This document shows, one piece after another, positions 47,201-55,978 of a stretch of DNA of 64,000 nt. The notes under the pieces are model-generated. The model was not told where the DNA came from. It was given only the letters and a program-made list of their open reading frames with translations, and did no database searches. The DNA lies in the NCBI GenBank assembly GCA_002255955.1, contig NKIM01000016.1, positions 62,001-126,000 on the forward strand. The letters are read 5' to 3'. Numbering within the stretch: the stretch's first letter is position 1; the number at the start of each line of letters is the position of its first letter. The stretch comes from Burkholderiales bacterium PBB2. GTDB lineage: Bacteria; Pseudomonadota; Gammaproteobacteria; Burkholderiales; Burkholderiaceae_C. Both the position numbers and the translations under genes were made by a program.

Positions 47201-48705
47201 ACGGGGCTGTGGGCATTGAGCGGGGCGTTCTGCGGGCTGGTCGCCGCCGGTGCGGCCAGCTGGGCGCGCGCCGCAGCCGGCGTCACCGGGCCTGGCGGCA
47301 GCCAGCGGCCTTGCAGATCGGTCTTCATGCGCAGCTGCAGCGGCGGCGAGCTGGCGGCCGATTTCTTGTCGTGTTGGCCTGATGCGTCGTTGCTTGCTTC
47401 GATCAGCCCCTGCGAGGTGCTGAGCTCCACCGTGCCCGCGGCCAGCAAGCCGGCGGCGCGCGCATCCAGGCCCTCGCTGCGCAGGTTCTCCAGGCTCAAC
47501 GTGAGCTGGCTGCCGCCGGCGCTGCTGCTCTTGCCGCTGCCACGCAGGCGGCCGGCGGGCAGGGCGCTGCTGCCCAGCAGCACATCGAAGGCGCGCAGCT
47601 GGATCTGGCTGGGGTCCTGGGCCGAGGCTTCGGCGTCCAGGCTCAGCTGGCGCACCGGCAGGCGCTGCTCGTTCCAGAGGCCGGCCGCGTGGTTGGCGAG
47701 TTGGGCTTTGATCAGCAGGGCGGGCTGCTTCGAATTTTTCTTGCCAGCCGTGCTGCTGTCGGCCTGCAGGCTCACTTGGCCGCTCAGCGCAGTTTTGGGC
47801 AGGCCCGACATCAGGGCCGAGAGGTCCAGCTGCTGCGTGTCCAGCTGCAGCTGGGGCAGGGGCCAGGCGGCGAAGGGGCGCAGCTGAGCCTGGGCCTGCA
47901 GCTGCTGGTTCTGGGCGCTCAGCGCGGCCTGGAGCTGCAGCTGGGCCAAGGGGCCGTGCAGCTCCAGCTGCGCGCCCCAAGCCGGCAGATCGGCCTGGGC
48001 GGCCGACTTCAGGCCCAGGCTGGCCTGCAGGGGCAGGCCGCTGCCGGCGCCCAGCGTGGCGCTGCCACTGAGCTGCATTTGGTCCCAGGTCAGCTGCTGA
48101 ATCTGCAGTCGGTGCTCGGCGCCGGGGCTGTGGTCGGTCACCGTGCTGAGGTCCACCCGGGCCTGCAGCCCGCGCACCGGCAAGGGGCTCAGCGTGGGCA
48201 GAGACAGGCGTTCGACCTGCAGCTGCGCGATGTGCACGCCCAGGGGGATGGGCAGCTCCTCGGGCACCGGGCTGGGCTCGGCGCTGGGCGCCAGATGCAC
48301 CGTCACCTGGCGGGCACTCAGGCGCTCGACCATCAGGTCGCCCCAGAGTAGGGGCGAGCGGTTCCAGGCCAGGCTCAGGCCAGTCCAGCGCAGATCGTCG
48401 ATCTCGATGCGGTCCTGGCCGCCGGGGATGGTGAGGCTCAGGCGCTGGGCCGAGAAGTCGCCGATCAGGCTGCCCTTCGGCGCCTCGACCTGCAGGCCGG
48501 GCACTTGCTGCAGCAGCCAGCGGCTGCCCGCCTCGCTGCCCAGGCCCCACCAAAGGCCCAGGCCGGCGCTGCCGGCCAGCACCGGCAGGGTCATCAGTCC
48601 CAGCAGCAGGCCGCGGCCGCGGCGGGCTGGGGCGGGCTTGGGCGCAGGGCTGCTGTCGCCAGCGGGGGCGGCGGGCGTGCCAGGTGTGGATTCGGGTTCG
48701 CTCAT
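44287..48705 (-). CDS. tamB: TamB-like translocation and assembly module inner-membrane protein
   Basis: A very large protein (1472 residues from ATG 48705) with a short cytoplasmic N-terminus, one transmembrane segment (LLLGLMTLPVLAGSAGLGLWWGLG), a long periplasmic beta-rich region with many alternating Leu/Gln strands, and the conserved C-terminal DUF490/TamB domain. The last has ANVGKQLSKRWYVAFERGLN-like features (VRVGKQLSKRWYVAFERG) and ends DLIWQWKWE. TamB bridges the inner membrane to TamA and helps outer-membrane protein or lipid transport. An in-frame TTG at 48768, within the end of tamA, would add 21 residues with an Asp run; neither start has a strong Shine-Dalgarno. It follows tamA directly. 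Confidence 0.9.
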   Translation of the reverse strand: MSEPESTPGTPAAPAGDSSPAPKPAPARRGRGLLLGLMTLPVLAGSAGLGLWWGLGSEAGSRWLLQQVPGLQVEAPKGSLIGDFSAQRLSLTIPGGQDRIEIDDLRWTGLSLAWNRSPLLWGDLMVERLSARQVTVHLAPSAEPSPVPEELPIPLGVHIAQLQVERLSLPTLSPLPVRGLQARVDLSTVTDHSPGAEHRLQIQQLTWDQMQLSGSATLGAGSGLPLQASLGLKSAAQADLPAWGAQLELHGPLAQLQLQAALSAQNQQLQAQAQLRPFAAWPLPQLQLDTQQLDLSALMSGLPKTALSGQVSLQADSSTAGKKNSKQPALLIKAQLANHAAGLWNEQRLPVRQLSLDAEASAQDPSQIQLRAFDVLLGSSALPAGRLRGSGKSSSAGGSQLTLSLENLRSEGLDARAAGLLAAGTVELSTSQGLIEASNDASGQHDKKSAASSPPLQLRMKTDLQGRWLPPGPVTPAAARAQLAAPAATSPQNAPLNAHSPVRLQASAVASMQGLDLQELLMQAGEAQLKGSAKLAFSRPGSLAGGWQLQANARGMVPELRRLWPQAPGPSARLDLDLSADLQAPAQQSNAGLLAQAPRGQARLRLLPGSQAGMELAADLSYERANDQQVPTLRADLQAGGNQLQGRAQLLADHSLEGQLQLQAPQLQALQPLWQALAPALAKGEPAHQLAGSLSGQLAWQGRAEADKPNGKNASSSTLRWSWQSQTELQGQAIKLDQLSLDKARLNAKLTSALSAPLALQLDLEQLKSPEAQLPQAQLNLSGSWAQHQLQLSGLGTALLPAALRPAHQPADQPSRSQFQIGLKGSLGTAGTASPAASELAQLWAQGGQWRASGLKLDARVPASTAASKIAKPADKAPAPWLQAQDLALRVDSGPQGQLSAAQVEPGRLELLGAGLRWQQLAWKPAEGPDQLQLDLALEPLAVAPLMARWQPDFGWGGDLVVDGSARIHTLPQLGVELSLQRRSGDLKVTDDGGTQALGLSELRLGVIGAPGRWHLTQSFAGSNIGVLAGAVTARNEGGDANPWPSAQSHLEGVLEARVDNLSTWGAWVPSGWRVAGGLAASASFAGKLNDPQVVGQIQGSKLGLRNPLLGIDVQDGSFALQLKGSHAELQQLRLRAGDGELNAQGKLQLGAKPQADIQAQASKFALLRRVDRRLAVNGQLRLHMDAQALDLQGKLDVEDGLFDFSRGNAPELDDDVEVRRVAQAPAAPAEPTAARRQIKLKLDIDLGQKLRVRGHGVDTLLAGELQMTQAQGRPQLHGSIRTVNGSVDAYGQKLTIEKGQVTFSGVMDNPRLDILAIRPGEEEVRVGVTIGGSAQSPRIKLFSDPDMADTAKLSWLLLGRAPDNLERSDTALLQKAAMALLNGGGESRTGKVIKSIGLDELSVSEGNGEVRGTVVRVGKQLSKRWYVAFERGLNATQGSWQLIYRIAQRFTLRGQAGDENALDLIWQWKWE

Positions 48706-48751
48706 GGGGCCGGGTCGGGGTTCGCGGCGTTGGCGCTCTTCATCATCATCA

Positions 48752-50623
48752 TCAAAGCGCGATGCCAACGCTGAAATGCAGGCGCCATTTTTGGGTCTCC
48801 TGGCCGCGGGCCAGGTCCAGGCGCAAGGTGCCCAGGGGGCTGCGGTAGCGCATGCCGAAGCCGTAGCCGATGCTGGGCTTCAGGTCACGCCAGTGCTGGG
48901 CCGCCTGGCCGGCGTCCACGAACACGGCGCCGAGCAGGGCGGGCATGCTGGCGGTCAGGCCATGGGCCAGCTCGACGCTGCCGTTCCACAGGATGCGGCC
49001 GCCGGTGGCATTGCCATCGGCATCGCGCGGGCCCAGGTCGTCGAGGCCGTAGCCGCGCACCGTGTCATCGCCACCGGTGCGAAAGCGCAGCTTCTCGGGC
49101 AGGCCGACCTCCTGCGAAGCAAAGATCTGGCCCCACTCGCTGCGGGCGCTGCCGAACCAGCCGCCGGGCAGGGGCTGGTAGGCCTGCAGACGCACATGGC
49201 TGCGCAGAAATCCGCCGTTACGGGCTTCGGAGCTGTCGGCCCGACCGACGCCCAGCAGCAGGCTGGCGCTGTAGCCCCGGGTGGGGGTCAGCGGGCTGTC
49301 GAGCCGGCGGTGGATCCATTGCACATTGGCCGAGGCAGCGCCGGCGCTGATGGTGCCTTGCGGGTCGGTCTCGCGGGCGCGCAGCAGCTCCAGGTAGTAG
49401 GTGCGGTCCTGCCGCTCGGTCTCGCGGGTGCGGCCGGCGCGGGCGCGCAGATTGACCGTGGTCTTGTTGTCCACCACCAGGCGCTCCAGGAACAGGGCGC
49501 CCACATTGCGCTGCATATCGGGCTGCGGGTGCGAGCTCAGCTCCAGGTCATAGGAGCTGTTCTTCTGGCTGAGCTTGAGCTTGCTGCGCGCACGCAGGTC
49601 CAGGCCGAAGGGGCGGCGGTGGATGTAATCGGCGCCCAGGCGCGGGCCGCTGCCGGTGTCGTAGCCGATGCTGGCGGTCAGCTGCTGGCGCGGCGCCTCG
49701 CGCAGCTTGATGTGCACGGGCGCAGCTTCGGGCGGATCGCTGAGCGGCTGGATGTCGACATTGACGCTGTCGAACAAGGTGGTGCGGACCAGGCGCTCCT
49801 GGAAATCCAGCAGCAGCTGCTCGGTGTAGGGCTGGCCCACGCTGAAGCCGGCCAGGCGCTCGACGCTGCTGCGCGGTTGGTACTTGAGGCCCTCGATCTG
49901 TAGCTCGCCGAGGCGGAACAGCGGGCCGCTGTCCAGCTTCAAGTCCAGTTCGGCGCTCTGGGTCTCGGCATCGATGCGGGCGCTGTGGGTGTCCAGTGTG
50001 GCGAGCGGGAAGCCGCGCGCGCGGGCCGTGGCCAGCAGCTCGTTCTTGGCCTGCGACCAGCGCGGCTGTGAGAAGCCCTGGCCCAGGCCCAGCGACCATT
50101 GGCCTTGCAGGCGCTCGCGCAGGGCGGCCAGATCGGCGCCCGCCACCGGGGGCTGGTCCGGGGCCAGGGCACCGGCGAACTCGATCTGCAGCACCTTGAC
50201 CCGGGTCTGCGGGCCGGGCTCGACCTTCACCGTCACCACCACCGGGCTGCCTTCGTTGCGGCTGACCTGCACCTGGGCGTTGAAGAAACCTTCGGTCTCC
50301 AGCAAGGCCTGGGCCTGCTGGGGCGCGGCCTGGATCAGGCGGCCCAGCTCCTGGCGGCTCAGTCGCTGGTCTTCGGGGGCGCTGCGGAAACGGGCCAGGT
50401 CCAGATGTTCCTGCAACAGATCGCGCAGATCGCCGGGCGCCTCGACCACCAAGTCGTACTCGGCCACCAGGCGCACTGGCGCGGCATCGGCGGCGGCGCC
50501 AGGCGCGGCGCTGGCCGGCGGTGGCTCGCTCTTCCAGAGGCTGCTGATCGAGGCGCAGCCAGTCAGGCCCGCCGCCGCGAACAGCAGGGCGCCGCGCAGC
50601 AGCCGGGGCAGGGTGTGGCTCAT
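48752..50623 (-). CDS. tamA: TamA-like outer-membrane assembly factor (Omp85 family) with a lipobox
   Basis: A 623-residue Omp85-family protein: signal peptide, POTRA repeats (about residues 50-290), then a beta-barrel with the conserved GRTRETERQDRTYYLE and FRTGGDDTVRGYGLDDLGPRD region (the FxxGG...RGY motif of TamA/BamA). It ends WRLHFSVGIAL. The signal ends AAAGLTGCAS, a good lipobox (Cys23), so the barrel may also be lipid-anchored. The start ATG 50623 overlaps the stop of the VWA gene. It works with TamB encoded next. Confidence 0.9.
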   Translation of the reverse strand: MSHTLPRLLRGALLFAAAGLTGCASISSLWKSEPPPASAAPGAAADAAPVRLVAEYDLVVEAPGDLRDLLQEHLDLARFRSAPEDQRLSRQELGRLIQAAPQQAQALLETEGFFNAQVQVSRNEGSPVVVTVKVEPGPQTRVKVLQIEFAGALAPDQPPVAGADLAALRERLQGQWSLGLGQGFSQPRWSQAKNELLATARARGFPLATLDTHSARIDAETQSAELDLKLDSGPLFRLGELQIEGLKYQPRSSVERLAGFSVGQPYTEQLLLDFQERLVRTTLFDSVNVDIQPLSDPPEAAPVHIKLREAPRQQLTASIGYDTGSGPRLGADYIHRRPFGLDLRARSKLKLSQKNSSYDLELSSHPQPDMQRNVGALFLERLVVDNKTTVNLRARAGRTRETERQDRTYYLELLRARETDPQGTISAGAASANVQWIHRRLDSPLTPTRGYSASLLLGVGRADSSEARNGGFLRSHVRLQAYQPLPGGWFGSARSEWGQIFASQEVGLPEKLRFRTGGDDTVRGYGLDDLGPRDADGNATGGRILWNGSVELAHGLTASMPALLGAVFVDAGQAAQHWRDLKPSIGYGFGMRYRSPLGTLRLDLARGQETQKWRLHFSVGIAL

Positions 50624-51801
50624 TGGCTGAGCAAACGCATCGCGCCTTCCAGGCCTTGCAGGGACAGGGGGAACATGCGGTGCTGCATCAGGTTCTGGAT
50701 CAGGGACACGCTCTGGCGGTACTGCCAGACGCCTTGCGGCTCCGGGTTGATCCAGGCGTATTTGGGGAAGGCGTGGGTCAGGCGTTGCAACCATTCGGCG
50801 CCGGGTTCTTCATTGTTGTATTCGACACTGCCGCCGGGCTGCAGGATCTCGTAGGGGCTCATCGTGGCATCGCCGACAAAGATCAGCTTGTAGTCACGGT
50901 TGTATTTGCGGATCAGGTCCCAGGTGGGGGTCTTCTCGGCGAAGCGGCGGCGGTTGTTCTTCCAGACAAAGTCGTAGACGCAGTTGTGGAAGTAGAAGAA
51001 CTCCAGGTGCTTGAACTCCGTCTTGGCGGCCGAGAACAGCTCTTCGACGCGGTGCACATGCTCGTCCATGGTGCCGCCCACATCCATCAGCAGCAGCACC
51101 TTCACCTTGTTGTGGCGCTCGGGCACCATGCGGATGTCCAGCATGCCGGCGTTGGCGGCGGTCTTGCTGATGGTGTCGCCCAGGTCCAGCTCCAGGTCCG
51201 AGCCCTCGCGGGCAAAGCGGCGCAGGCGGCGCAGGGCGACCTTGATATTGCGTGTGCCCAGCTCGAGCTGGTCGTCGTAGTCCTTGTAGGCCCGCTGCTC
51301 CCAGACCTTGACGGCGCTCTTGTTCTTGCTGGCGCCACCGATGCGTATGCCTTGCGGGTTGTAGCCGCTGTTCCCGAAGGGGCTGGTGCCGCCGGTGCCG
51401 ATCCATTTGTTGCCGCCCTCGTGACGCTCTTTCTGCTCCTCGAAGCGCTTTTTGAGCGTCTCCATCAGCTCGTTCCAGCCCATCTTCTCGATGGCGGCTT
51501 TTTGCTCGTCGCTCAGTTCCAGCTGCAGATGCTGGCGCAGCCATTCCAGCGGCACCTCCTGGCTGAAATCGCTGAGCAGCTCCACGCCCTTGAAATAGGC
51601 GGCAAAGGCGCGATCGAACTTGTCGAACTGCGTCTCATCCTTGATCAGGGTGGTGCGGGCAAGGAAGTAGAAGTCGTCGATGGTGGCGGCGCCCTCGCTG
51701 CCGATCACGCCTTTCTCCAGGCCTTCAAGCAGGCTGAGGAATTCCCGCACCGACACCGGCAGCTTGGCCGCCCGCAGGGTGTAGAAGAATTTGATCAGCA
51801 T
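50620..51801 (-). CDS. CoxE-like VWA-domain protein, partner of the MoxR ATPase
   Basis: A 393-residue protein of the CoxE/VWA family. The N-terminal part (LIKFFYTLRAAKLPVSVREFLSLLEGL) is characteristic. The VWA metal-ion-dependent site reads LLMDVGGTMDEHV: the usual DxSxS is DxGxT (Asp240, Gly242, Thr244), so metal binding may be weaker or different. Later segments are FFYFHNCVYDFVW and KLIFVGDATMSPYEI. The start MLIKFFY at 51801 fits the family; the frame is open to 51948. VWA proteins of this type usually work with a MoxR AAA+ ATPase, which is encoded at 54234-55088. Its stop overlaps the tamA start. Confidence 0.87.
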   Translation of the reverse strand: MLIKFFYTLRAAKLPVSVREFLSLLEGLEKGVIGSEGAATIDDFYFLARTTLIKDETQFDKFDRAFAAYFKGVELLSDFSQEVPLEWLRQHLQLELSDEQKAAIEKMGWNELMETLKKRFEEQKERHEGGNKWIGTGGTSPFGNSGYNPQGIRIGGASKNKSAVKVWEQRAYKDYDDQLELGTRNIKVALRRLRRFAREGSDLELDLGDTISKTAANAGMLDIRMVPERHNKVKVLLLMDVGGTMDEHVHRVEELFSAAKTEFKHLEFFYFHNCVYDFVWKNNRRRFAEKTPTWDLIRKYNRDYKLIFVGDATMSPYEILQPGGSVEYNNEEPGAEWLQRLTHAFPKYAWINPEPQGVWQYRQSVSLIQNLMQHRMFPLSLQGLEGAMRLLSQ

Positions 51802-51868
51802 GGGAGGAGGGGCAAGAAAGGTGGTGGCGCGCGCAGCGCGGGTGGGGCTTTGATTATCGGTGTCTGGC

Positions 51869-53950
51869 TTAACGCGGCTTGGCGGCTTTGGTGGACGAGG
51901 CCGCCTTCTTGGCTGCTGGCCCGCCATCATGGCGGGCCAGCCAGGCAAAGAACTCGCCGTACCACTGACGGCTGTTGCGTGGCTTGAGGATCCAGTGGTT
52001 CTCGTCAGGGAACCAGAGCAGGCGGCTGTCCACGCCGCGCGCCTTGAGGGTGTTGTAGTAGGCCAGGCCTTGGGCGTCGGGCACGCGGTAGTCCATGGCG
52101 CCGTGGATCACCAGGGTGGGCGTATTCATGTGCTGGGCAAAGCTGTGCGGGCTTTGCGAGGCGATCTTGGCCGGGTCGTCCCAGTACCAGCTGCCCAGCT
52201 CCTTGGCATGCCAGGTGTAGGCGTCGTCGGCAAACATGGCCTGCCAGTCGAAGCAGCCGGCATGGCACACATAGGCCTGGTATCGGCCGGCCGGCACATG
52301 GCCGTTCATCCAGGCGACCATGTATCCGCCGTAGCTGCCGCCGGTGGCGAACACGCGTTTCGCATCGGCCCAGGGCTGGGCCAGCAGCCAGTCGGTGCCG
52401 GCCTCGATGTCCTGCAGCTCCAGCTCACCCCAGCGGTGGGTGATGGAATCCAGGAAGGCGTGGCCGAAGCTGGACGAGCCGTGGTAGTTCACGCAGGCCA
52501 CCACATAGCCTTGGGCGGCGAACACCTGGTGGTTCCAGCGCCAGTGCCAGCTGTCGCCAAAGGCGGTGTGCGGGCCGCCGTGGATGACATGCATCACCGG
52601 GTAGGCCTTTTTCTTCTTCGGGTTGAAGCCGGGCGGGTAGATCAGCCACATCTGGACCTCATCGCCCTGGCCGCCCTTGAGCATCACCTCCTGGTGCTGG
52701 CCGAACTCATGACGCTTCAAATGCTCGGTGTTGAAGCGCTCGATGCGCGCGCTGCTGCCGTCCTCCAGGAGGCGCGAGAGCCGCGGTGGGAACTGCACGC
52801 TGTCATGGTTCAGCACCACGGTGCCGGCGGCCAGCGCGAAGCTGCCCACATGGCCGCCCTCGAACAGAATCTCGGCCTGGCAGCGGCCCAGGTCGAAGCG
52901 CCAGAGGTGGCGGTGGCCGGCCTGTTCGGCGGCCAGCAGGATGGACAGATCGTCTTCATCCCAGACCAGGGGCGCGCTGACTTCATGGTCCCAGTCGGCC
53001 GACATCACGGCCCAGTGGCCGGCCGTGTCCAGCACGGCCAGCTGGCCCGGCATGGTGTGCTTCAAGCCCTGGTGGCTGGCGACGAAGGCCAGGTGCTGGC
53101 CGGCGTGGCTGTGGCGCGGCGCGCGGAAATCCCATCCCTCCACGTGCAAGAGCACGCGGTGCTGAGCGCTCTTGACCTCGACTTCGCCGAGGGCCAGGTC
53201 ATGGTCCAGGCGCTTGTCTGCCTCGGGGTCGAAGGCGTAGACGATGCGGCGGCCATCGGGCGAGATGTCGAAGCTGTGCTCGTCGGGGTCGGCCAGGCTC
53301 AGGGCCAGGTCCGTGCCCTCGAAGAGATCGCGCACCTTGCCGCTGTCCACATCGACGACCAGCAGATGCGGCACCCGGCCCATGGGCACATGGTGATCCC
53401 AGTAGCGGTAGACGGCGTCTGCCGTGACGTAGCCGCTTTCCTTGCGGTCCTTGAAGTCCTTGAGCGCCTGCGCCTGAGCGGCCTGGCCTTTCAGCTCGGG
53501 CCAGACCCAGGAGATGAAGGCGATGCGCCGGCCATCCGGAAACCATTTGAAAGCCTGCACGCCAGTGGCGACGCCGACGCCGGGCAGGCCGATGCGACGG
53601 GCCTCGCCGCCGTCGGGGGCGATGACATAGAGCTGCGGCTCGCTGTCCTTGGCGCCTTCCTGCTCGCGCCGGGCGATGAAGGCAATGCGGTCGCCGCGCG
53701 GGCTCCATTGCGGGGCGCCGTCCTTGCTGTCGGGGCTGCCGGCCTGGGTCAGCTGGCGTGGCTCGCCGCCCAGGGTGGACAGCAGGTAGAGGTGGGACTC
53801 GGTCTTGTTGCTCGCCATGTCGCAGCGGCTGACGCTGGCCACGGCCTGGGCGCCATCGGGCGAGAGGCTGGGCGCGCCGATGCGCGCCAGGTCCCAGAGG
53901 GCCTCCACATCAAAAATTGTGTGTTTTGCTGCGCGTGGGGATGCCGCCAT
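51869..53950 (-). CDS. S9-family prolyl oligopeptidase-like serine peptidase
   Basis: A 693-residue alpha/beta-hydrolase peptidase with an N-terminal beta-propeller (SLSPDGAQAVASVSR, PQWSPRGDRIAFIARR, FKWFPDGRRIAFISW, DISPDGRRIVYAFD) and a C-terminal hydrolase domain. The catalytic serine is in ATGGSYGGYMVAWMNG, the aspartate in HGAMDYRVPDAQG and the histidine in FPDENHWILK. No signal peptide is seen. It ends in a short Ala/Lys-rich tail (GGPAAKKAASSTKAAKPR). It probably removes dipeptides or cuts short peptides in the cytoplasm. Its link to the surrounding moxR/VWA genes is positional only. Confidence 0.93.
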   Translation of the reverse strand: MAASPRAAKHTIFDVEALWDLARIGAPSLSPDGAQAVASVSRCDMASNKTESHLYLLSTLGGEPRQLTQAGSPDSKDGAPQWSPRGDRIAFIARREQEGAKDSEPQLYVIAPDGGEARRIGLPGVGVATGVQAFKWFPDGRRIAFISWVWPELKGQAAQAQALKDFKDRKESGYVTADAVYRYWDHHVPMGRVPHLLVVDVDSGKVRDLFEGTDLALSLADPDEHSFDISPDGRRIVYAFDPEADKRLDHDLALGEVEVKSAQHRVLLHVEGWDFRAPRHSHAGQHLAFVASHQGLKHTMPGQLAVLDTAGHWAVMSADWDHEVSAPLVWDEDDLSILLAAEQAGHRHLWRFDLGRCQAEILFEGGHVGSFALAAGTVVLNHDSVQFPPRLSRLLEDGSSARIERFNTEHLKRHEFGQHQEVMLKGGQGDEVQMWLIYPPGFNPKKKKAYPVMHVIHGGPHTAFGDSWHWRWNHQVFAAQGYVVACVNYHGSSSFGHAFLDSITHRWGELELQDIEAGTDWLLAQPWADAKRVFATGGSYGGYMVAWMNGHVPAGRYQAYVCHAGCFDWQAMFADDAYTWHAKELGSWYWDDPAKIASQSPHSFAQHMNTPTLVIHGAMDYRVPDAQGLAYYNTLKARGVDSRLLWFPDENHWILKPRNSRQWYGEFFAWLARHDGGPAAKKAASSTKAAKPR

Positions 53951-53989
53951 GGTCGGTTCTCGAAAGAGGGAGGAGGGAAAGAGGAGGCG

Positions 53990-54226
53990 CTACTTGCGGT
54001 TCAGGCCGTCGAGCTGGGCCAGCAGCGCGCGGGCCGCCCAGCGCCCGACACCACAGCCGCCCAGGATGAAGCCCAGGCCCAGCAGCTGGGGCAGCTGCCA
54101 CTCGGTGCTGCCGATGAAATCAAAGCCCAGCGCGCGGCCCAGCTCCCAGCCGGCCAGGGCGCCCAGCACAAAGCCGCAGGCATCGGCCAGGCCTTGCTTC
54201 AGGCCTTGTTGCAGGTTCTTATCCAT
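53990..54226 (-). CDS. Small protein with two hydrophobic segments, unknown
   Basis: A 78-residue protein with two Gly/Leu-rich stretches (ADACGFVLGALAGWELGRALGF and LPQLLGLGFILGGCGVGRWAARALLA) that could form membrane helices, and charged ends. It lies seven bases after moxR and 39 bases before the S9 peptidase gene in the same direction. I do not recognise the family. Confidence 0.6.
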   Translation of the reverse strand: MDKNLQQGLKQGLADACGFVLGALAGWELGRALGFDFIGSTEWQLPQLLGLGFILGGCGVGRWAARALLAQLDGLNRK

Positions 54227-54233
54227 AGCGGCT

Positions 54234-55088
<855 letters not shown>

Positions 55089-55136
55089 GGTTTGGATCAA
55101 AGTCCGGAAGGTGACGATTCAGTATAAGTGGCCCCC

Positions 55137-55142
55137 TATAAT
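55137..55142 (+). promoter_or_regulatory. -10 element (TATAAT) before the cytochrome gene
   Basis: A perfect TATAAT lies 35 bases before the cytochrome start. No good -35 at 17 bases is visible; GTGACG at 55111-55116 would leave a 20-base spacer. Confidence 0.45.
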
Positions 55143-55176
55143 GCCCGTCGGTACAAGATCTAGACACCCCGGGACC

Positions 55177-55833
55177 ATGAAAAAACTGCTGCAGATCTCG
55201 CTCGCTCTGGCCACTTTGTTCGGCGCCAGCGCTTCCGTTCTCGCCAAGGATGCCGCGCCTGCGGTGGCCGGCCAGGACAAGATCGCCATGTGCATTGGCT
55301 GCCATGGCATCCCGGGCTACCAAGCCAGCTTTCCTGAAGTGCACAAAGTGCCCATGATCGCCGGCCAGAATGCCAAGTACATCGCCGCAGCCCTGACGGC
55401 CTACGCCAAGGGCGAGCGCAAGCACCCGACCATGCGCGGCATCGCTCAAACCCTGAGCGAGCAAGACATCGCCGACATCTCGGCCCTGTACGAAAAGCAA
55501 GCCCCCGCCCAGGCCCTGCCGGAAACCCCGGCCGCTCCCTCGGCCCAGGTGGCCGAGCTGCTGACCAAGGGTGCCTGCGCCTCCTGCCACGGCGCCAACT
55601 TCAGCAAGCCCATCGACGGCGCTTATCCCAAGATCGCCGGCCAGCACGCCGACTACCTGAACGTGGCCCTGAAGTCCTACCAGACCGAAGGCAACGCCGT
55701 GGTCGGTCGCAGCAACGCCATCATGGCCGGCCAGGTCAAGCAGTTCAGCCATGCCGAACTGAAGGCCATCGCCAAGTACCTGGCTTCGTTGCCTGGCGAT
55801 CTGCGCACCGTGCCGCAAAGCAAGTTCCGCTGA
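55177..55833 (+). CDS. Dihaem cytochrome c4-like protein
   Basis: A 218-residue periplasmic cytochrome with signal peptide (LLQISLALATLFGASASVLA). It has two CxxCH haem sites, CIGCH in the first half and CASCH in the second, each followed by a conserved PKIAGQ/PMIAGQ-type sequence, and Met ligands probably in PTMRG and NAIMAGQ. Two c-type domains of about 90 residues identify the cytochrome c4 group, electron carriers to terminal oxidases. The start is ATG 55177; a strong terminator follows. Confidence 0.92.
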   Translation: MKKLLQISLALATLFGASASVLAKDAAPAVAGQDKIAMCIGCHGIPGYQASFPEVHKVPMIAGQNAKYIAAALTAYAKGERKHPTMRGIAQTLSEQDIADISALYEKQAPAQALPETPAAPSAQVAELLTKGACASCHGANFSKPIDGAYPKIAGQHADYLNVALKSYQTEGNAVVGRSNAIMAGQVKQFSHAELKAIAKYLASLPGDLRTVPQSKFR

Positions 55834-55855
55834 TCCCGGCTTCTGCCGCAGCGTC

Positions 55856-55884
55856 AAAAAGCCGCCAATTTGGCGGCTTTTTTG
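55856..55884 (+). terminator. Rho-independent terminator after the cytochrome gene
   Basis: GCCGCCA and TGGCGGC pair around a three-base loop, with five A residues before and six T residues after, so the stem can extend to 12 pairs. It lies 22 bases after the stop. Confidence 0.9.
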
Positions 55885-55978
55885 TGCCTGATCGCCGGGT
55901 CGTGTCGGGCCGCTCTGGCCCATACTGGGTGGAAAGTTTTTGTGCTTCACCCCAGCGATTCGCTTTTCAGCCAGGCTC

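Noticed and set aside
48706-48768. TTG start for tamB at 48768
   Set aside because: It would overlap tamA by 17 bases and add an acidic, repetitive stretch with no Shine-Dalgarno. The ATG at 48705 was preferred, but the choice stays open.
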